NCBI RefSeq assembly: GCF_000428065.1
Contig: NZ_ATZF01000006.1
Location: 1 to 64,000, forward strand
Reading direction: 5' to 3'
DNA: 64,000 nt
Source: Shimazuella kribbensis DSM 45090
Lineage (GTDB): Bacteria; Bacillota; Bacilli; Thermoactinomycetales; Thermoactinomycetaceae
Below the pieces are notes generated by a model. That model was not told the DNA's origin, made no database searches, and worked only from the letters and a program-made list of their open reading frames with translations. Made by a program: the position numbers and the translations under genes. Of this stretch, positions 24,778 through 34,238 are shown piece by piece. The first letter of the stretch is position 1. Every line of letters begins with the position of its first letter.

Positions 24778-25451
24778 CTTCCTGGTTTGTTTTTGATACA
24801 TGTTTTCTCACTATGTTTTTTTCTATTGGTGAACCATTTTCCATTCATATCGGAATAACCACAAATCTGTATAACCTTTTCTGATTTTTCCTCTTTCACA
24901 AATAAATAAGATACCTCTTTTTCGTCTCTAAATTGAATATCTAATATGGCTTCATACCCACTGTTTTTAAGTGGATAATTAGAAGAAAAAATATTTATAT
25001 CGGATTTTTTGTACCCTTTTTGTATCATCCATGCTATTATCTGACGATCACTGGGACAGTATTTTTCTCTGTGCTTTCCTTCTGGTCTTCCATTTAGCAA
25101 CATTCCTTGAAAGAGTTTTTCCCTTCTGCTTGTTATCTGTTCACCACTTTGATCATAATAATCACAATCTTGTACTAGTTCATATGAAGCTCCATATTCC
25201 CTATATACATAACCAGCTTTTGGTTCATCTTTAAAAACCACAAATGTATAATATGATCCTTCCATCTTCCCTGTTTTTATCGTAGTAATATCTGACTCTT
25301 TGATACCCTTTTGCAGTAATAACAGTTTCACCTTATTAGTCTGTTTGTTTTTCATTTCTGTTTCTGGCTTCAAAAAAATTAAATAAAACAAACCAATAGC
25401 AACGACTACAAGAATGAGTAGTATACATAAAACCCATTTGATTATTTTCAT
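24771..25451 (-). CDS. Membrane-anchored protein with two DUF3139-like repeats
   Basis: The 226-residue protein begins with one transmembrane helix (WVLCILLILVVVAIGLFYLIF, about residues 6-26). The extracellular part contains two related units of about 90 residues, each starting with a KG.KESDI / KGYKKSDI motif and ending in a DEP.AGYVY or DEKEVSYLF strand. This pattern matches small Bacillales proteins of the DUF3139 type, of unknown function. It is monocistronic. Confidence 0.65.
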   Translation of the reverse strand: MKIIKWVLCILLILVVVAIGLFYLIFLKPETEMKNKQTNKVKLLLLQKGIKESDITTIKTGKMEGSYYTFVVFKDEPKAGYVYREYGASYELVQDCDYYDQSGEQITSRREKLFQGMLLNGRPEGKHREKYCPSDRQIIAWMIQKGYKKSDINIFSSNYPLKNSGYEAILDIQFRDEKEVSYLFVKEEKSEKVIQICGYSDMNGKWFTNRKKHSEKTCIKNKPGRL

Positions 25452-25809
25452 TTGACTATTCCGCCTGTGTTTTTTTCTTGAAATTGTAATATCGCTTATG
25501 AATTCAATATTTATTCCACGAATGAAATACGATAATGGTTCGCTATCATATTATTCTGTAAAATAAATACACTCTTTTTTCTTTCTCATCCGCCAAGTCC
25601 TTCACTCAATGTTCTGATACATGTACCTAAGTCTTAAATTACTCTCTAACTTAGTGTATTAAGAAAAAGTTTGTATAACTTTTCTTTATCCATCTCATTA
25701 CCCCATACCCTTTTAGGGTATTTTTACACTAATCGATTATTTTGTCAATTGATTTTCTACAAAATTGTGATGAAATGGAGACAAATATTTTTTCTAAATG
25801 ATAAGAAAA
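25452..25809. other. Non-coding stretch
   Basis: AT-rich sequence between two minus-strand units. I see no gene or clear signal apart from the terminator at its end (25810-25837). Confidence 0.6.
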
Positions 25810-25837
25810 AGGCGGAACTCTGCTAAGTGTTCCGCCT
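25810..25837 (-). terminator. Terminator of the sigma-54-controlled operon
   Basis: aggcggaac / gttccgcct with a short loop is followed by T5 on the minus strand, about 60 bases after the last gene. Confidence 0.85.
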
Positions 25838-25900
25838 CTAAGCTATCTTAAAAAATCTTATCTATGTAATTTACTCAAAGAATTGCCTGATTCTTGAAAT

Positions 25901-26872
25901 TTAGAGTTGCTTTTGTTGGCAAAGTCCAGATACAAAGTGCAGAAACAAGTGGAGGGAGATACGAGTGGAGACATCACGAAAATCAACAGAGGGATCAACA
26001 CAAACCATATCCATCGCACTTACTTTGGACCAAGCTCCTAATGTTACGGCACTGGAAAATAATTGATCTGGTGTCAGCCCTTGTGGACCGATCGCTGGAA
26101 CTCCTGGGACAAATGATTGATCCAATGCATCAATATCAAACGTCACATATACTTCGTCACATGGCTCCAAGCGCTTCATCGCCTCTGTCACTACACTATC
26201 TATTCCTCTTGTGTGAACTTGTTTGGATGATATCACGTGAATACCTTTCGCTTCTGCGTAGTTACGGTAAAGACGCGAGTTAGCAAAATTGCGAATGCCA
26301 ATCGTTACGATATCTTCACCCTGAACAGTTCCCGATTCTACCAAATTGCGGATTGGTGTCCCATTGGAAGGGCCTCCATAATCGAGATCACGAACATCAA
26401 GATGAGCATCAAATTGAATGATCCCAATACGTTTTCCAGTAGCTGCTTTTCTCCCTTTGATGAGAGGAGCCGTAATAGAGTGATCCCCACCAATCGTAAT
26501 CGGAAACGTTTGTGAAAATCGAGTGGATACTTCTTGCATCGTCTGTTCGATATTTCGATGACAAGTAGCAATATCGGTAACATGCATTGCTACATCCCCA
26601 AAATCAGCGGCGCGCAACATGGTGAAGTCAAGATCAAGGTCCCAATGATACGTAGTAAAATTGGGCCAAAGTTTACGAAATGTCATCGGATGAAGATGAG
26701 CTCCAGAAAAAGAAATCGAGCTTTTCGAAAGTGGAACACCTAACACACATAGATCATAAAGCGCATCATCTTGTGGCTTTTCGATCCACTCTGCAAGCGT
26801 TGTCACATAAGGATCGCTTTTTCCACCAGCAAATTGCCATGCTGCTGGATGCAAATGTTCAATTGGCTTCAT
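25901..26872 (-). CDS. hutG: Ureohydrolase family enzyme, probably formimidoylglutamase
   Basis: The 323-residue protein has all manganese-ligand motifs of the arginase/agmatinase family: GGDHSI, DAHLDVRD and DIDALD. The SNGTPIRNL loop after DAHLD and the overall length are closest to HutG, which releases formamide from N-formimidoyl-glutamate. Arginase or agmatinase cannot be excluded, as no other hut gene is in the window. It follows the polar amino-acid importer by 15 bases and ends the sigma-54 operon, so its substrate is probably derived from the imported amino acid. Confidence 0.7.
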   Translation of the reverse strand: MKPIEHLHPAAWQFAGGKSDPYVTTLAEWIEKPQDDALYDLCVLGVPLSKSSISFSGAHLHPMTFRKLWPNFTTYHWDLDLDFTMLRAADFGDVAMHVTDIATCHRNIEQTMQEVSTRFSQTFPITIGGDHSITAPLIKGRKAATGKRIGIIQFDAHLDVRDLDYGGPSNGTPIRNLVESGTVQGEDIVTIGIRNFANSRLYRNYAEAKGIHVISSKQVHTRGIDSVVTEAMKRLEPCDEVYVTFDIDALDQSFVPGVPAIGPQGLTPDQLFSSAVTLGAWSKVSAMDMVCVDPSVDFRDVSTRISLHLFLHFVSGLCQQKQL

Positions 26873-26887
26873 TCATACTCTCCTTTC

Positions 26888-27649
26888 TTACGTATGAGTT
26901 AGAACTTTGTGCAAAAACGTTTTTGTGCGCTCTTGGGATGGATTTTGGAAGATTACATCTGGTTTATCTACTTCAATGATTTGCCCTTGATCCATCACGA
27001 CGACACGATCAGCCATGTCTTTGGCAAATCCCATCTCGTGTGTCACAACAACCATCGTCATTCCTTCTCTGGCAAGCTCTTTCATTGCATCCAGCACTTC
27101 ACCAATGAGCTCAGGATCGAGTGCCGATGTTGGTTCGTCGAACAACATGACATGTGGCTTCATTGCTAAAGCACGAGCAATCGCAACACGTTGTTTTTGT
27201 CCTCCAGATAATTGATCTGGATATGCATCCGCACGATCGGACAGGCCAACTTTTGCCAAGAGCGTACTTGCGGTTTCATTTGCTGTTTTTTTGTTCATTT
27301 TACCGAGTGTCAGTGGTGAAAGTGTAATGTTTTCCCGAACAGATAGATGCGGAAACAGGTTAAAATTTTGAAATACCATCCCGACTTTTTCTCGCATCTT
27401 GTTCAGTTGATTTTCAGGCATTTCTTTGTGTTTTCCATTTTGTTCGATCATCCCAATTGGTTGATTTTCAATGGAAATCTGCCCGCTTTGAATCGGTTCC
27501 AAATAATTCATACAACGTAACAAGGTACTTTTGCCAGAACCACTAGGCCCAATAATTACAACAACTTCCCCTTGTCCAATAGTTAGATTAATATCTTTGA
27601 GAACATGGTGTGAACCATAATATTTATCTAGATTTGTGATTTCAATCAT
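26888..27649 (-). CDS. Polar amino-acid ABC importer ATPase
   Basis: The 253-residue GlnQ/HisP/ArtP-type ATPase has Walker [11 protein letters not shown]-loop [14 protein letters not shown], signature LSGGQKQR, Walker [12 protein letters not shown] and switch [10 protein letters not shown]. It overlaps the permease gene by four bases. It powers uptake of a polar amino acid together with the next two proteins. Confidence 0.92.
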   Translation of the reverse strand: MIEITNLDKYYGSHHVLKDINLTIGQGEVVVIIGPSGSGKSTLLRCMNYLEPIQSGQISIENQPIGMIEQNGKHKEMPENQLNKMREKVGMVFQNFNLFPHLSVRENITLSPLTLGKMNKKTANETASTLLAKVGLSDRADAYPDQLSGGQKQRVAIARALAMKPHVMLFDEPTSALDPELIGEVLDAMKELAREGMTMVVVTHEMGFAKDMADRVVVMDQGQIIEVDKPDVIFQNPSQERTKTFLHKVLTHT

Positions 27650-28320
27650 GAGCGTACTCCTTCCACGTTTAATTTTCGTTCCAATAAGCGAATGAGCACC
27701 GAAATACCATAGTTGACAACAAAATAGAATACAGCGATCGTCAGATAGATCTCAAAATACTTGTAATTATCCGCAACAATGGTATTTGCTGCACGCATTA
27801 ACTCTGCTACAGTAATAACAGATAGAAGCGAAGAGTTTTTGGTCAATGCAATAAATTCATTCGCAAGTGGAGGCAACATACGACGAATAGCTTGTGGCAA
27901 GATTACTTTAAACATCGTTTGCCAATGACTCAAACCAAGGGAACGTCCAGCTTCCATCTGTCCACGATCAATTGATTGAATTGCTCCCCGAACAATTTCT
28001 GATACATATGCGCCACTGTACATCCCTAAGCCTAAAACCCCTGCAAGTGAAGCGGTTAAATCAATATTTAAGCTAATTGCTAAACCATAATAGAGCAGCA
28101 TGAGCTGAACCAATAAAGGGGTTCCACGAAACCAAGCTAAATAAGTAGCACATAAACTAGAAATCCATTTGTATTTGGACATGCTTCCAAGGCCAATGAC
28201 AAGACCAATGAAACAACTGAGAATGAGGGCTAAAAACGTCATTCGGATCGTAACCCACAAGCCTTGAAGTAGCAGCGGTAAGTTTTCATCTTGCAGCAAA
28301 ATACCAAAATCTAATGTCAT
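27646..28320 (-). CDS. Polar amino-acid ABC importer permease
   Basis: The 224-residue HisM/GlnP-type permease has about five transmembrane segments and the EAA-loop sequence [30 protein letters not shown] single permease gene means the channel is probably a homodimer. It is coupled to the ATPase gene by a four-base overlap. Confidence 0.92.
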   Translation of the reverse strand: MTLDFGILLQDENLPLLLQGLWVTIRMTFLALILSCFIGLVIGLGSMSKYKWISSLCATYLAWFRGTPLLVQLMLLYYGLAISLNIDLTASLAGVLGLGMYSGAYVSEIVRGAIQSIDRGQMEAGRSLGLSHWQTMFKVILPQAIRRMLPPLANEFIALTKNSSLLSVITVAELMRAANTIVADNYKYFEIYLTIAVFYFVVNYGISVLIRLLERKLNVEGVRS

Positions 28321-28369
28321 ATTCGGACCATCCTTTCATTAAAACAGAGAGGTTAGCCTCTCTGCTTAT

Positions 28370-29137
28370 TCACTCTCCAAACCATTTTTTAACGATTTTG
28401 TCGTATTCTCCGTTATCTTTTAAACGCTTGAGTGCTGCGTTAAATTCTTTGTTTAGCGCTTCATCTTCTTTGCGTGTTCCTATGGCATACTCTTCTTTTG
28501 TGAGCTCTTGGTCTAATACTTTTACGCCGCCTTTTTCTTTTGCATATACTTTTGCGGCTGGACGACCAGTAACAACAGCTTCTACACGGTTACTTTCTAA
28601 CTCAAGGAACATATCGGAGTTCTTTTCTACTTCTTTCACTTTTACATCTGGATGATTTTCTTTGAGGAACTTCACAGATTTGGTTCCGATTTGCACTGAT
28701 ACTTCTTTCCCTTTTAGATCGTCAATACTTTTCACGGTGTTGTTATCTTCTTTTACCATGATGGATAGTCCACCTGGATAATACGTATCAGAGAAACCTA
28801 TCACTTTTGCTCTCTCATCCGTTTTGTATATGCCTGACATAATCGCATCAAATTTCTTTGCTTGTAAACCCGGAATCAAGCCTTTGAATTCGGTATCCAC
28901 AAACTGTACTTTTTCTACTCCCATTTCTTTCGCAATCGCACGAATCATATCAATATCAAAGCCATCGTACTCTTTTTTATCGTTTTTAAACTCAAAAGGT
29001 GGAAAAGTGGGATCTGTACCCACAACGAGAACTTTATTTTTCTTCACTTTATCTAGCGTGGATTCACTTTCTGCGCTACAACCTACAACAGCAAAAACAA
29101 GCAATAAAGAAATAAGAGTCAGTACTATTTTTTTCAT
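28370..29137 (-). CDS. Polar amino-acid binding lipoprotein (SBP_bac_3)
   Basis: The 255-residue protein has a lipoprotein signal ending in VVGC (Cys at about residue 20) and a type II binding fold. GTDPTFPPFEF and DGFDIDMI are the usual family 3 opening motifs. It is the first gene after the sigma-54 promoter. The sensor kinase upstream carries a related but divergent domain, so uptake and sensing may use similar ligands. Confidence 0.9.
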   Translation of the reverse strand: MKKIVLTLISLLLVFAVVGCSAESESTLDKVKKNKVLVVGTDPTFPPFEFKNDKKEYDGFDIDMIRAIAKEMGVEKVQFVDTEFKGLIPGLQAKKFDAIMSGIYKTDERAKVIGFSDTYYPGGLSIMVKEDNNTVKSIDDLKGKEVSVQIGTKSVKFLKENHPDVKVKEVEKNSDMFLELESNRVEAVVTGRPAAKVYAKEKGGVKVLDQELTKEEYAIGTRKEDEALNKEFNAALKRLKDNGEYDKIVKKWFGE

Positions 29138-29172
29138 TCTATTCCCTCCTAGTGGTTGTCACCTATATAAGG

Positions 29173-29188
29173 AGCAAGAAGTGTGCCA
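29173..29188 (-). promoter_or_regulatory. Sigma-54 (-24/-12) promoter
   Basis: The minus strand reads TGGCACACTTCTTGCT. This has GG and GC separated by exactly ten bases and agrees with the TGGCAC-N5-TTGCW consensus at every defined position. It lies 36 bases before the ATG of the binding-protein gene, directly downstream of the terminator of the NtrC-type regulator gene. Confidence 0.9.
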
Positions 29189-29194
29189 AAAGAA

Positions 29195-29217
29195 AAAACC
29201 CTTTATGTAAGGGTTTT
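29195..29217 (-). terminator. Terminator of the kinase-regulator operon
   Basis: aaaaccctt / aagggtttt with a five-base loop, followed by T-rich sequence on the minus strand. A weaker cggca / tgccg hairpin with T7 lies just before it (29228-29244). Confidence 0.8.
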
Positions 29218-29261
29218 CGTTCTAAAAAAAGCGGCAGATTTTGCCGGCCGGCTATTTTTGC

Positions 29262-30617
29262 CTACTCCGTTGTTACATATTTTTTTAGTTTATCACGCAA
29301 ATTCCGTTCGCTTATACCAATGATTTGCGCTGTTTTTCGTCGATTCCCATTCATTGCAGATAAATTATATTGGATTACTTTTCGTTCTACTTGTTCCATC
29401 TTTTCCCCTACATAAATCGGAATCAAGGTATGATCTGGAAAAACTTGTTGCTGATTGGTCATCTCTTCAGGAAGATCTGCCACTTGTATAATGGATGAAT
29501 AAGTTAATGCAATTGCACGCTCCATTATATTTTGCAACTCACGCACGTTCCCAGGAAAAGAGTAATCCAACAAAACTTGAAGTGCTTCTTGTGAAATCCC
29601 CTCTACCGGTTTGCCCATGCGTTGGCTTAATTTATGGAGAAAAAATTCCACCAAAAGAGGAATATCTTCTTTTCTCTCTCGTAACGAAGGTAGATGAATC
29701 GGAATGACATTTAATCGATAGAACAAGTCTTGGCGGAAATGTTTATCTTGCACATCTTTCAATAAATCACGATTGGTTGCAGCAATCAAACGAAAGTCTA
29801 CTTCTTTCTCCTCTGTTCCCCCTACAGGAGTAATCTTACGTTCTTGAATAACACGAAGTAATTTCCCTTGCAAGGTTAATTCCATTTCTCCTATTTCATC
29901 TAAAAATACCGTTCCTTTATCTGCTATGGAAAGCAAACCTAGTTTTTTATCCACAGCACCTGTAAAAGAACCCCTTTCATGCCCAAATAATTCCGATTCC
30001 AGTAGATTTTCAGGTATAGCAGCACAATTGATGGTTTGAAAACGCTTTTGATGCCGTTGGCTTTGATAATGGATAATCTTGGCGACCAATTCTTTTCCTG
30101 TGCCACTCTCGCCTGTAATTAAAACATTGGAATCGACAGAACGAATTTTATCCAACATCCGAAACACTTCTTGCATTTTCGGGCTTTTTCCAATAAAACC
30201 ATGTTCGTTATGTGCTTTTTCTAATGCTTCACTCAACCATTGTACTTTGGAAGAAAGGTGGTAATATTCATCTGCTCGATCCAATAAAACCATTAACTCC
30301 TCTAAGTGAATCGGCTTTGTCACATAAGAGAAAGCTCCTTTATGCATCGCTTCGACAGAAGAAGGGATACTGCCGTATGCAGTAATCATGATGACAATCG
30401 TATTTGGTGAAATGCGTTTGATTGACTGCAATATATCAAGCCCACTGTGTTTACCCATTTTCAAATCCAACAAAACGATGGAGATATCTATCCGTTTAAA
30501 AAGGGGTAGAGCTTGCTCGGGATCTGTGAATGTATAAACTTGATAACGATCTTCTAGTGCAAATTTTAGTGATTGACAGATTGCAACTTCATCATCAATG
30601 ATCATGACTGGATACAT
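29262..30617 (-). CDS. NtrC-type sigma-54-dependent response regulator
   Basis: The 451-residue protein has a receiver domain (acidic pocket D8-D9, phosphoacceptor D51 in LLDLKMG, K101), an AAA+ domain with Walker A GESGTGKE (169-176), the sigma-54 contact loop GSFTGA (216-221, Ser in place of the commoner Ala) and Walker B TVFLDE. A Fis-type helix-turn-helix follows at about 410-448. The ATG at 30617 follows aaagg by nine bases and overlaps the kinase 3' end. It should activate the sigma-54 promoter at 29188 when phosphorylated. Confidence 0.92.
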   Translation of the reverse strand: MYPVMIIDDEVAICQSLKFALEDRYQVYTFTDPEQALPLFKRIDISIVLLDLKMGKHSGLDILQSIKRISPNTIVIMITAYGSIPSSVEAMHKGAFSYVTKPIHLEELMVLLDRADEYYHLSSKVQWLSEALEKAHNEHGFIGKSPKMQEVFRMLDKIRSVDSNVLITGESGTGKELVAKIIHYQSQRHQKRFQTINCAAIPENLLESELFGHERGSFTGAVDKKLGLLSIADKGTVFLDEIGEMELTLQGKLLRVIQERKITPVGGTEEKEVDFRLIAATNRDLLKDVQDKHFRQDLFYRLNVIPIHLPSLRERKEDIPLLVEFFLHKLSQRMGKPVEGISQEALQVLLDYSFPGNVRELQNIMERAIALTYSSIIQVADLPEEMTNQQQVFPDHTLIPIYVGEKMEQVERKVIQYNLSAMNGNRRKTAQIIGISERNLRDKLKKYVTTE

Positions 30618-32601
30618 CGGTCTCATCCTTTGTTGTAGAAGTATTTGGGAATTGTAAGAAAAAAATAGTACATTCATGAAGCTGACTTTTCACTTGAATC
30701 GAGCCGTGATTTTCCTGAATCAATTGATAAGAATTCGCCAGACCCAGTCCTATACCGTCATTTTTCTTTGTATAAAAAGGTTCAAAGATTCGATCCAAGT
30801 CTGCTTCTTCCATTCCACATCCATTATCTTCTATCTCAATCAACACCTGTGAACCACCGTTTTTTCCACGAATAGTCAGTTCTCCTTTGACATCAAGCGC
30901 ATCTATTGCATTGAGGATAATATTTAGCAAAATTTGTTGCACTTGTTGACGGTCAGCAAATATAAAACAATCCGTCGAAATCTCTTGTTTTATGGATAGC
31001 TCTTTTTGTGTGAGGTTTTGATTGAGTAAAATAAAAATGCTTTCCACAAGTGTCGCTAGTGGAAATGATGTAGGTGTAGATTTACGGGGATGTGCATAAT
31101 TTAGCAAATCATCGACCAAATCATTTAGCCTTGTAATTTCTTCTGTAATCTGTTCTGAAAAGAGGCGGCAAAACTCTTTGTTATCCATTTTTTTGGGTAA
31201 TAATTGTGCATACGTCAGAATAGATGTGAGCGGATTCCGGATTTCATGCGCTATACCGAGCATGAGTTGTCCCAATGCACGCAACCGATTGCTTTCGGCC
31301 ATCTGTTTTTCCCATTCTTTGCGCCTTGTAATATCAGAAAAATTGAGAATCACACCAATACTCTCTCCCTCTTGGTTTTTATGAGGAAAAAGACTGTAAG
31401 ACAAAATACGTTTCTCATCTGCTCTTCGCCATGTAACTTCTTGTTGCAAGTAAACTACAGTATGATCAAAAGTTTGTTTGATTTGTTTAGCTGGAATAAA
31501 CTCCACGATTGGAGAGTCTCTAAAAGATTTACCTGCCATATCACCTGAGAAATACAACATTTCTTGTGCCTTTTGATTGTACATGGCGATTTTCCCATTT
31601 TGATCCAATGTAACAAAGCAACTATAGGCACTATCTAATAACTGTTGCTGAAAATATAGATTTTCTTGTAATAAACGCATTTTTTCCTGTAATTGTTTAT
31701 TTATTTGCTCAATCTCCAATGTCCGCTTGCTTACCTCACGTTTTAACTGACGATTCCACCACAGAATGCCAATAAACAAAACAGCAGCTACCAAAACAGC
31801 TATTTTCAACCAAAACATCCATTTTTCAAAATAGGTAGACCAAGGTAAGATGGGTTCTCCAAACCACTTTCGTTCTATCTTTTCATAAGTCCCATCTTTT
31901 TTTATTTCCTCGATGCTTTCATTAATAGTAGTAAGTAATTTCTTGTTTTTCGGCAACACAACCATGCCGTACGCCTCTGGATGCAATGGTCCTCCTACGA
32001 TTTTGATATTCTCCTGTTTATCCATGACTTGAACAAAATATTGTCCCGTTATCCGATTTCCAACAAAAGCATCTACTTTTCCAGTAGAAAGTAAGGTGAT
32101 AGCTTCTTGTTGGCTTCCTACCTCGACTAATGTTATGCCCTGATCTTTTTTTAGCAATTCATTTGCAATATCACCTTTTTGCACTACTACTCGTGTCTTT
32201 TTTAAATCTTCCAATTCACGAATATGAACATTATCTTTGCGTACAAATATGGCTTGGACACTAGTAAAATAAGGCTTGGAAAAATCATATACTTTATCCC
32301 GTTCCGAACTATATTTCATTCCTTGGATTGCGTCTACTTTTCCATCATGTAATGCTTGGATTGCTTGATTCCAAGGCAGGGGGACAAATTCAAACTTGAT
32401 GCCTGTTTCAATTGAAATAGCGTTCATCATATCGACATTAAAACCAGAATAAACCCCTGCACTACTCATGTATTCAAAAGGAGGAAAATTGCGATCACCT
32501 GCGATACGAATTGTTTTTTCGCCCTTACTTTCTGCAATCGTTGGCTGTACTACTAAAATCATCAAAAACGCAAGGAACAATAAGGCAATTCGTCTACTCA
32601 T
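30595..32601 (-). CDS. Sensor histidine kinase with extracellular amino-acid-binding domain
   Basis: The 668-residue protein has, in order, a signal peptide or N-terminal helix (1-23), an SBP_bac_3 domain (about 30-250, AGDRNFPPFEY...GFNVDMM), one transmembrane helix (about 264-285), a coiled linker, a PAS domain (about 320-430), a HisKA domain with the phospho-acceptor His in GIAHEIRNPLTS, and an HATPase domain with N (NIILNAIDAL), G1 (DNGCGM) and G2 (GIGLGL) boxes. It probably senses an amino acid directly outside the cell. It overlaps the regulator gene by 23 bases. Confidence 0.92.
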   Translation of the reverse strand: MSRRIALLFLAFLMILVVQPTIAESKGEKTIRIAGDRNFPPFEYMSSAGVYSGFNVDMMNAISIETGIKFEFVPLPWNQAIQALHDGKVDAIQGMKYSSERDKVYDFSKPYFTSVQAIFVRKDNVHIRELEDLKKTRVVVQKGDIANELLKKDQGITLVEVGSQQEAITLLSTGKVDAFVGNRITGQYFVQVMDKQENIKIVGGPLHPEAYGMVVLPKNKKLLTTINESIEEIKKDGTYEKIERKWFGEPILPWSTYFEKWMFWLKIAVLVAAVLFIGILWWNRQLKREVSKRTLEIEQINKQLQEKMRLLQENLYFQQQLLDSAYSCFVTLDQNGKIAMYNQKAQEMLYFSGDMAGKSFRDSPIVEFIPAKQIKQTFDHTVVYLQQEVTWRRADEKRILSYSLFPHKNQEGESIGVILNFSDITRRKEWEKQMAESNRLRALGQLMLGIAHEIRNPLTSILTYAQLLPKKMDNKEFCRLFSEQITEEITRLNDLVDDLLNYAHPRKSTPTSFPLATLVESIFILLNQNLTQKELSIKQEISTDCFIFADRQQVQQILLNIILNAIDALDVKGELTIRGKNGGSQVLIEIEDNGCGMEEADLDRIFEPFYTKKNDGIGLGLANSYQLIQENHGSIQVKSQLHECTIFFLQFPNTSTTKDETDVSSHDH

Positions 32602-32819
32602 CTCACTCCGCTCCCAACCTATACTGGCAACAAACTTCTATTATATAAAATTAACATAAAACTATATGTCGAAATAGACACATCTCTATGCCCGCTTCTT
32701 CCATATTAAGTAATATTTTATAACTAAATGTTATCTCGCTAAATACGCGTAATATTTATTTGTAATTTTTATGATAGAATATATATCTAGCATAATCAAT
32801 ATACAATAGGAGTGATACC

Positions 32820-34154
32820 ATGAACATACATTCTGGTTTTCAGTTAACCCAACAACAAACAACCAAGTTAATGATCACTCCTGAAATGAAACAAGCTATT
32901 AAAATTTTACAATCTTCAAGGGAAGAATTAAGTAGTTATGTTCAGGAACAACTAATGGAAAATCCAATGCTGGAAGAAGATAAATGGACAGAAGAAAGAG
33001 ATCACACAGTAAACGGTATAAACCATTTGAATAGTGCAGATCGAGGTTTGGATTCCTATCCATCAAAGGAACAAGAAGGGCTGTGGGAGTTCGCTGCTCC
33101 CCATCAAAAGAGCTTAGTGGTGTACTTAGAAGAACAACTGGCTTTCCTATCAATGGAAGCAAAACAAAAACAGATCTGCCTTTTTTTAATCGGAAATTTA
33201 AATGAGTACGGATTTTTGGATTTGGATCATTCCTCGTTTTCCATTGACGAACAACAATTCGAAACATGTTTGTCTATCATCCAATCACTCGAACCAGTGG
33301 GTGTCGGTGCAAGAACGTTAGCAGAATGTCTAGAAATACAATTACGACATCAACATAAGCCAAATAAACTGGCTATACAAATCGCAAGGCAATATCTACC
33401 TGAAGTAGCAGATGGGAAATGGAAAAAGATCGCATCTGAGTTGGCAATTGACGTAAGGATGGTTCAACAAGCCGTCGATCGGATCAAACAATGCAACCCT
33501 CGTCCATGTGCCAATTATTTCACTGCACCACTACCCTATGTTTACCCAGATGTTACGATCGAAAAGCTCAATGGAACGTTTCAAATCATATTAAATGAAG
33601 ATGCTTATTCACGGATTCGGCTCCATTCCAATTATCAAGAAATGATGAAGCAAACGCATCTAGGACAAGATGTACAACACTACTTAAAAGATCGATATCA
33701 CTCTGCACAATGGTTAATAAAAAGCATAAACCAACGAAATCACACCATTTATGAAGTGACCAAAATCATACTGATTAGACAAATGGACTTTTTTGAGCAT
33801 GGTATTTCTCATTTGAAACCGCTTATGCTTCATCAAATAGCGAAAGATCTTCATTTGCATGAATCCACCATTAGCCGGACAACCCAAAACAAATACATGC
33901 AGACTGCCCATGGACTTTTTCCATTTCGTTACTTTTTTCCATCCGGTCTAAATCAAGAAATCACTTCCAATTTAGTGAAGGACAAACTCCAACAAATGAT
34001 TGAACAAGAATCCAAACATACTCCTTTGTCTGATCAAAAATTAGCAGATCTGCTGAAAAAAATGGGAATCCCGATCTCCCGCAGAACGGTTACAAAATAT
34101 CGCGAACAGATGGGCATTGCTTCCTCTGCATCACGTAAGCGCTATGTAGTTTAG
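32820..34154 (+). CDS. rpoN: RNA polymerase sigma-54 factor
   Basis: The 444-residue protein has the three RpoN regions: the Gln-rich activator-interaction region I (GFQLTQQQTTKLMITPEMKQ), the core-binding domain, and the DNA-binding domain with an RpoN box RRTVTKYREQ near the C-terminus. The conserved Ala before RR is Ser here. It starts after aggagtg. It is divergent from the kinase gene, with 218 bases between them, and likely serves the -24/-12 promoter at 29188. In Bacillus the orthologue is SigL. Confidence 0.95.
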   Translation: MNIHSGFQLTQQQTTKLMITPEMKQAIKILQSSREELSSYVQEQLMENPMLEEDKWTEERDHTVNGINHLNSADRGLDSYPSKEQEGLWEFAAPHQKSLVVYLEEQLAFLSMEAKQKQICLFLIGNLNEYGFLDLDHSSFSIDEQQFETCLSIIQSLEPVGVGARTLAECLEIQLRHQHKPNKLAIQIARQYLPEVADGKWKKIASELAIDVRMVQQAVDRIKQCNPRPCANYFTAPLPYVYPDVTIEKLNGTFQIILNEDAYSRIRLHSNYQEMMKQTHLGQDVQHYLKDRYHSAQWLIKSINQRNHTIYEVTKIILIRQMDFFEHGISHLKPLMLHQIAKDLHLHESTISRTTQNKYMQTAHGLFPFRYFFPSGLNQEITSNLVKDKLQQMIEQESKHTPLSDQKLADLLKKMGIPISRRTVTKYREQMGIASSASRKRYVV

Positions 34155-34165
34155 TAGTAAAATCC

Positions 34166-34192
34166 GCGACAAGGGGACGGTTCTTTTGTCGC
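34166..34192 (-). repeat. Short palindromic repeat (REP-like), copy D
   Basis: gcgacaa / ttgtcgc arms enclose a core that is the reverse complement of copies B and C. It lies 11 bases after the rpoN stop and may act as its 3' hairpin. Confidence 0.75.
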
Positions 34193-34208
34193 ACTTCAAA
34201 AAAAATAG

Positions 34209-34236
34209 GCAACTCCCAACACAAGGGAGTCACCTT
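34209..34236 (-). terminator. Terminator of spoVM
   Basis: On the minus strand ggtgactccc and gggagttgcc pair around a short loop and are followed by T8. It begins two bases after the spoVM stop. Confidence 0.8.
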
Positions 34237-34238
34237 GA

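Noticed and set aside
24650-24844. 64-codon minus-strand frame at the end of the DUF3139-like gene
   Set aside because: It overlaps the real gene in another frame and continues into non-coding sequence with no ribosome binding site.
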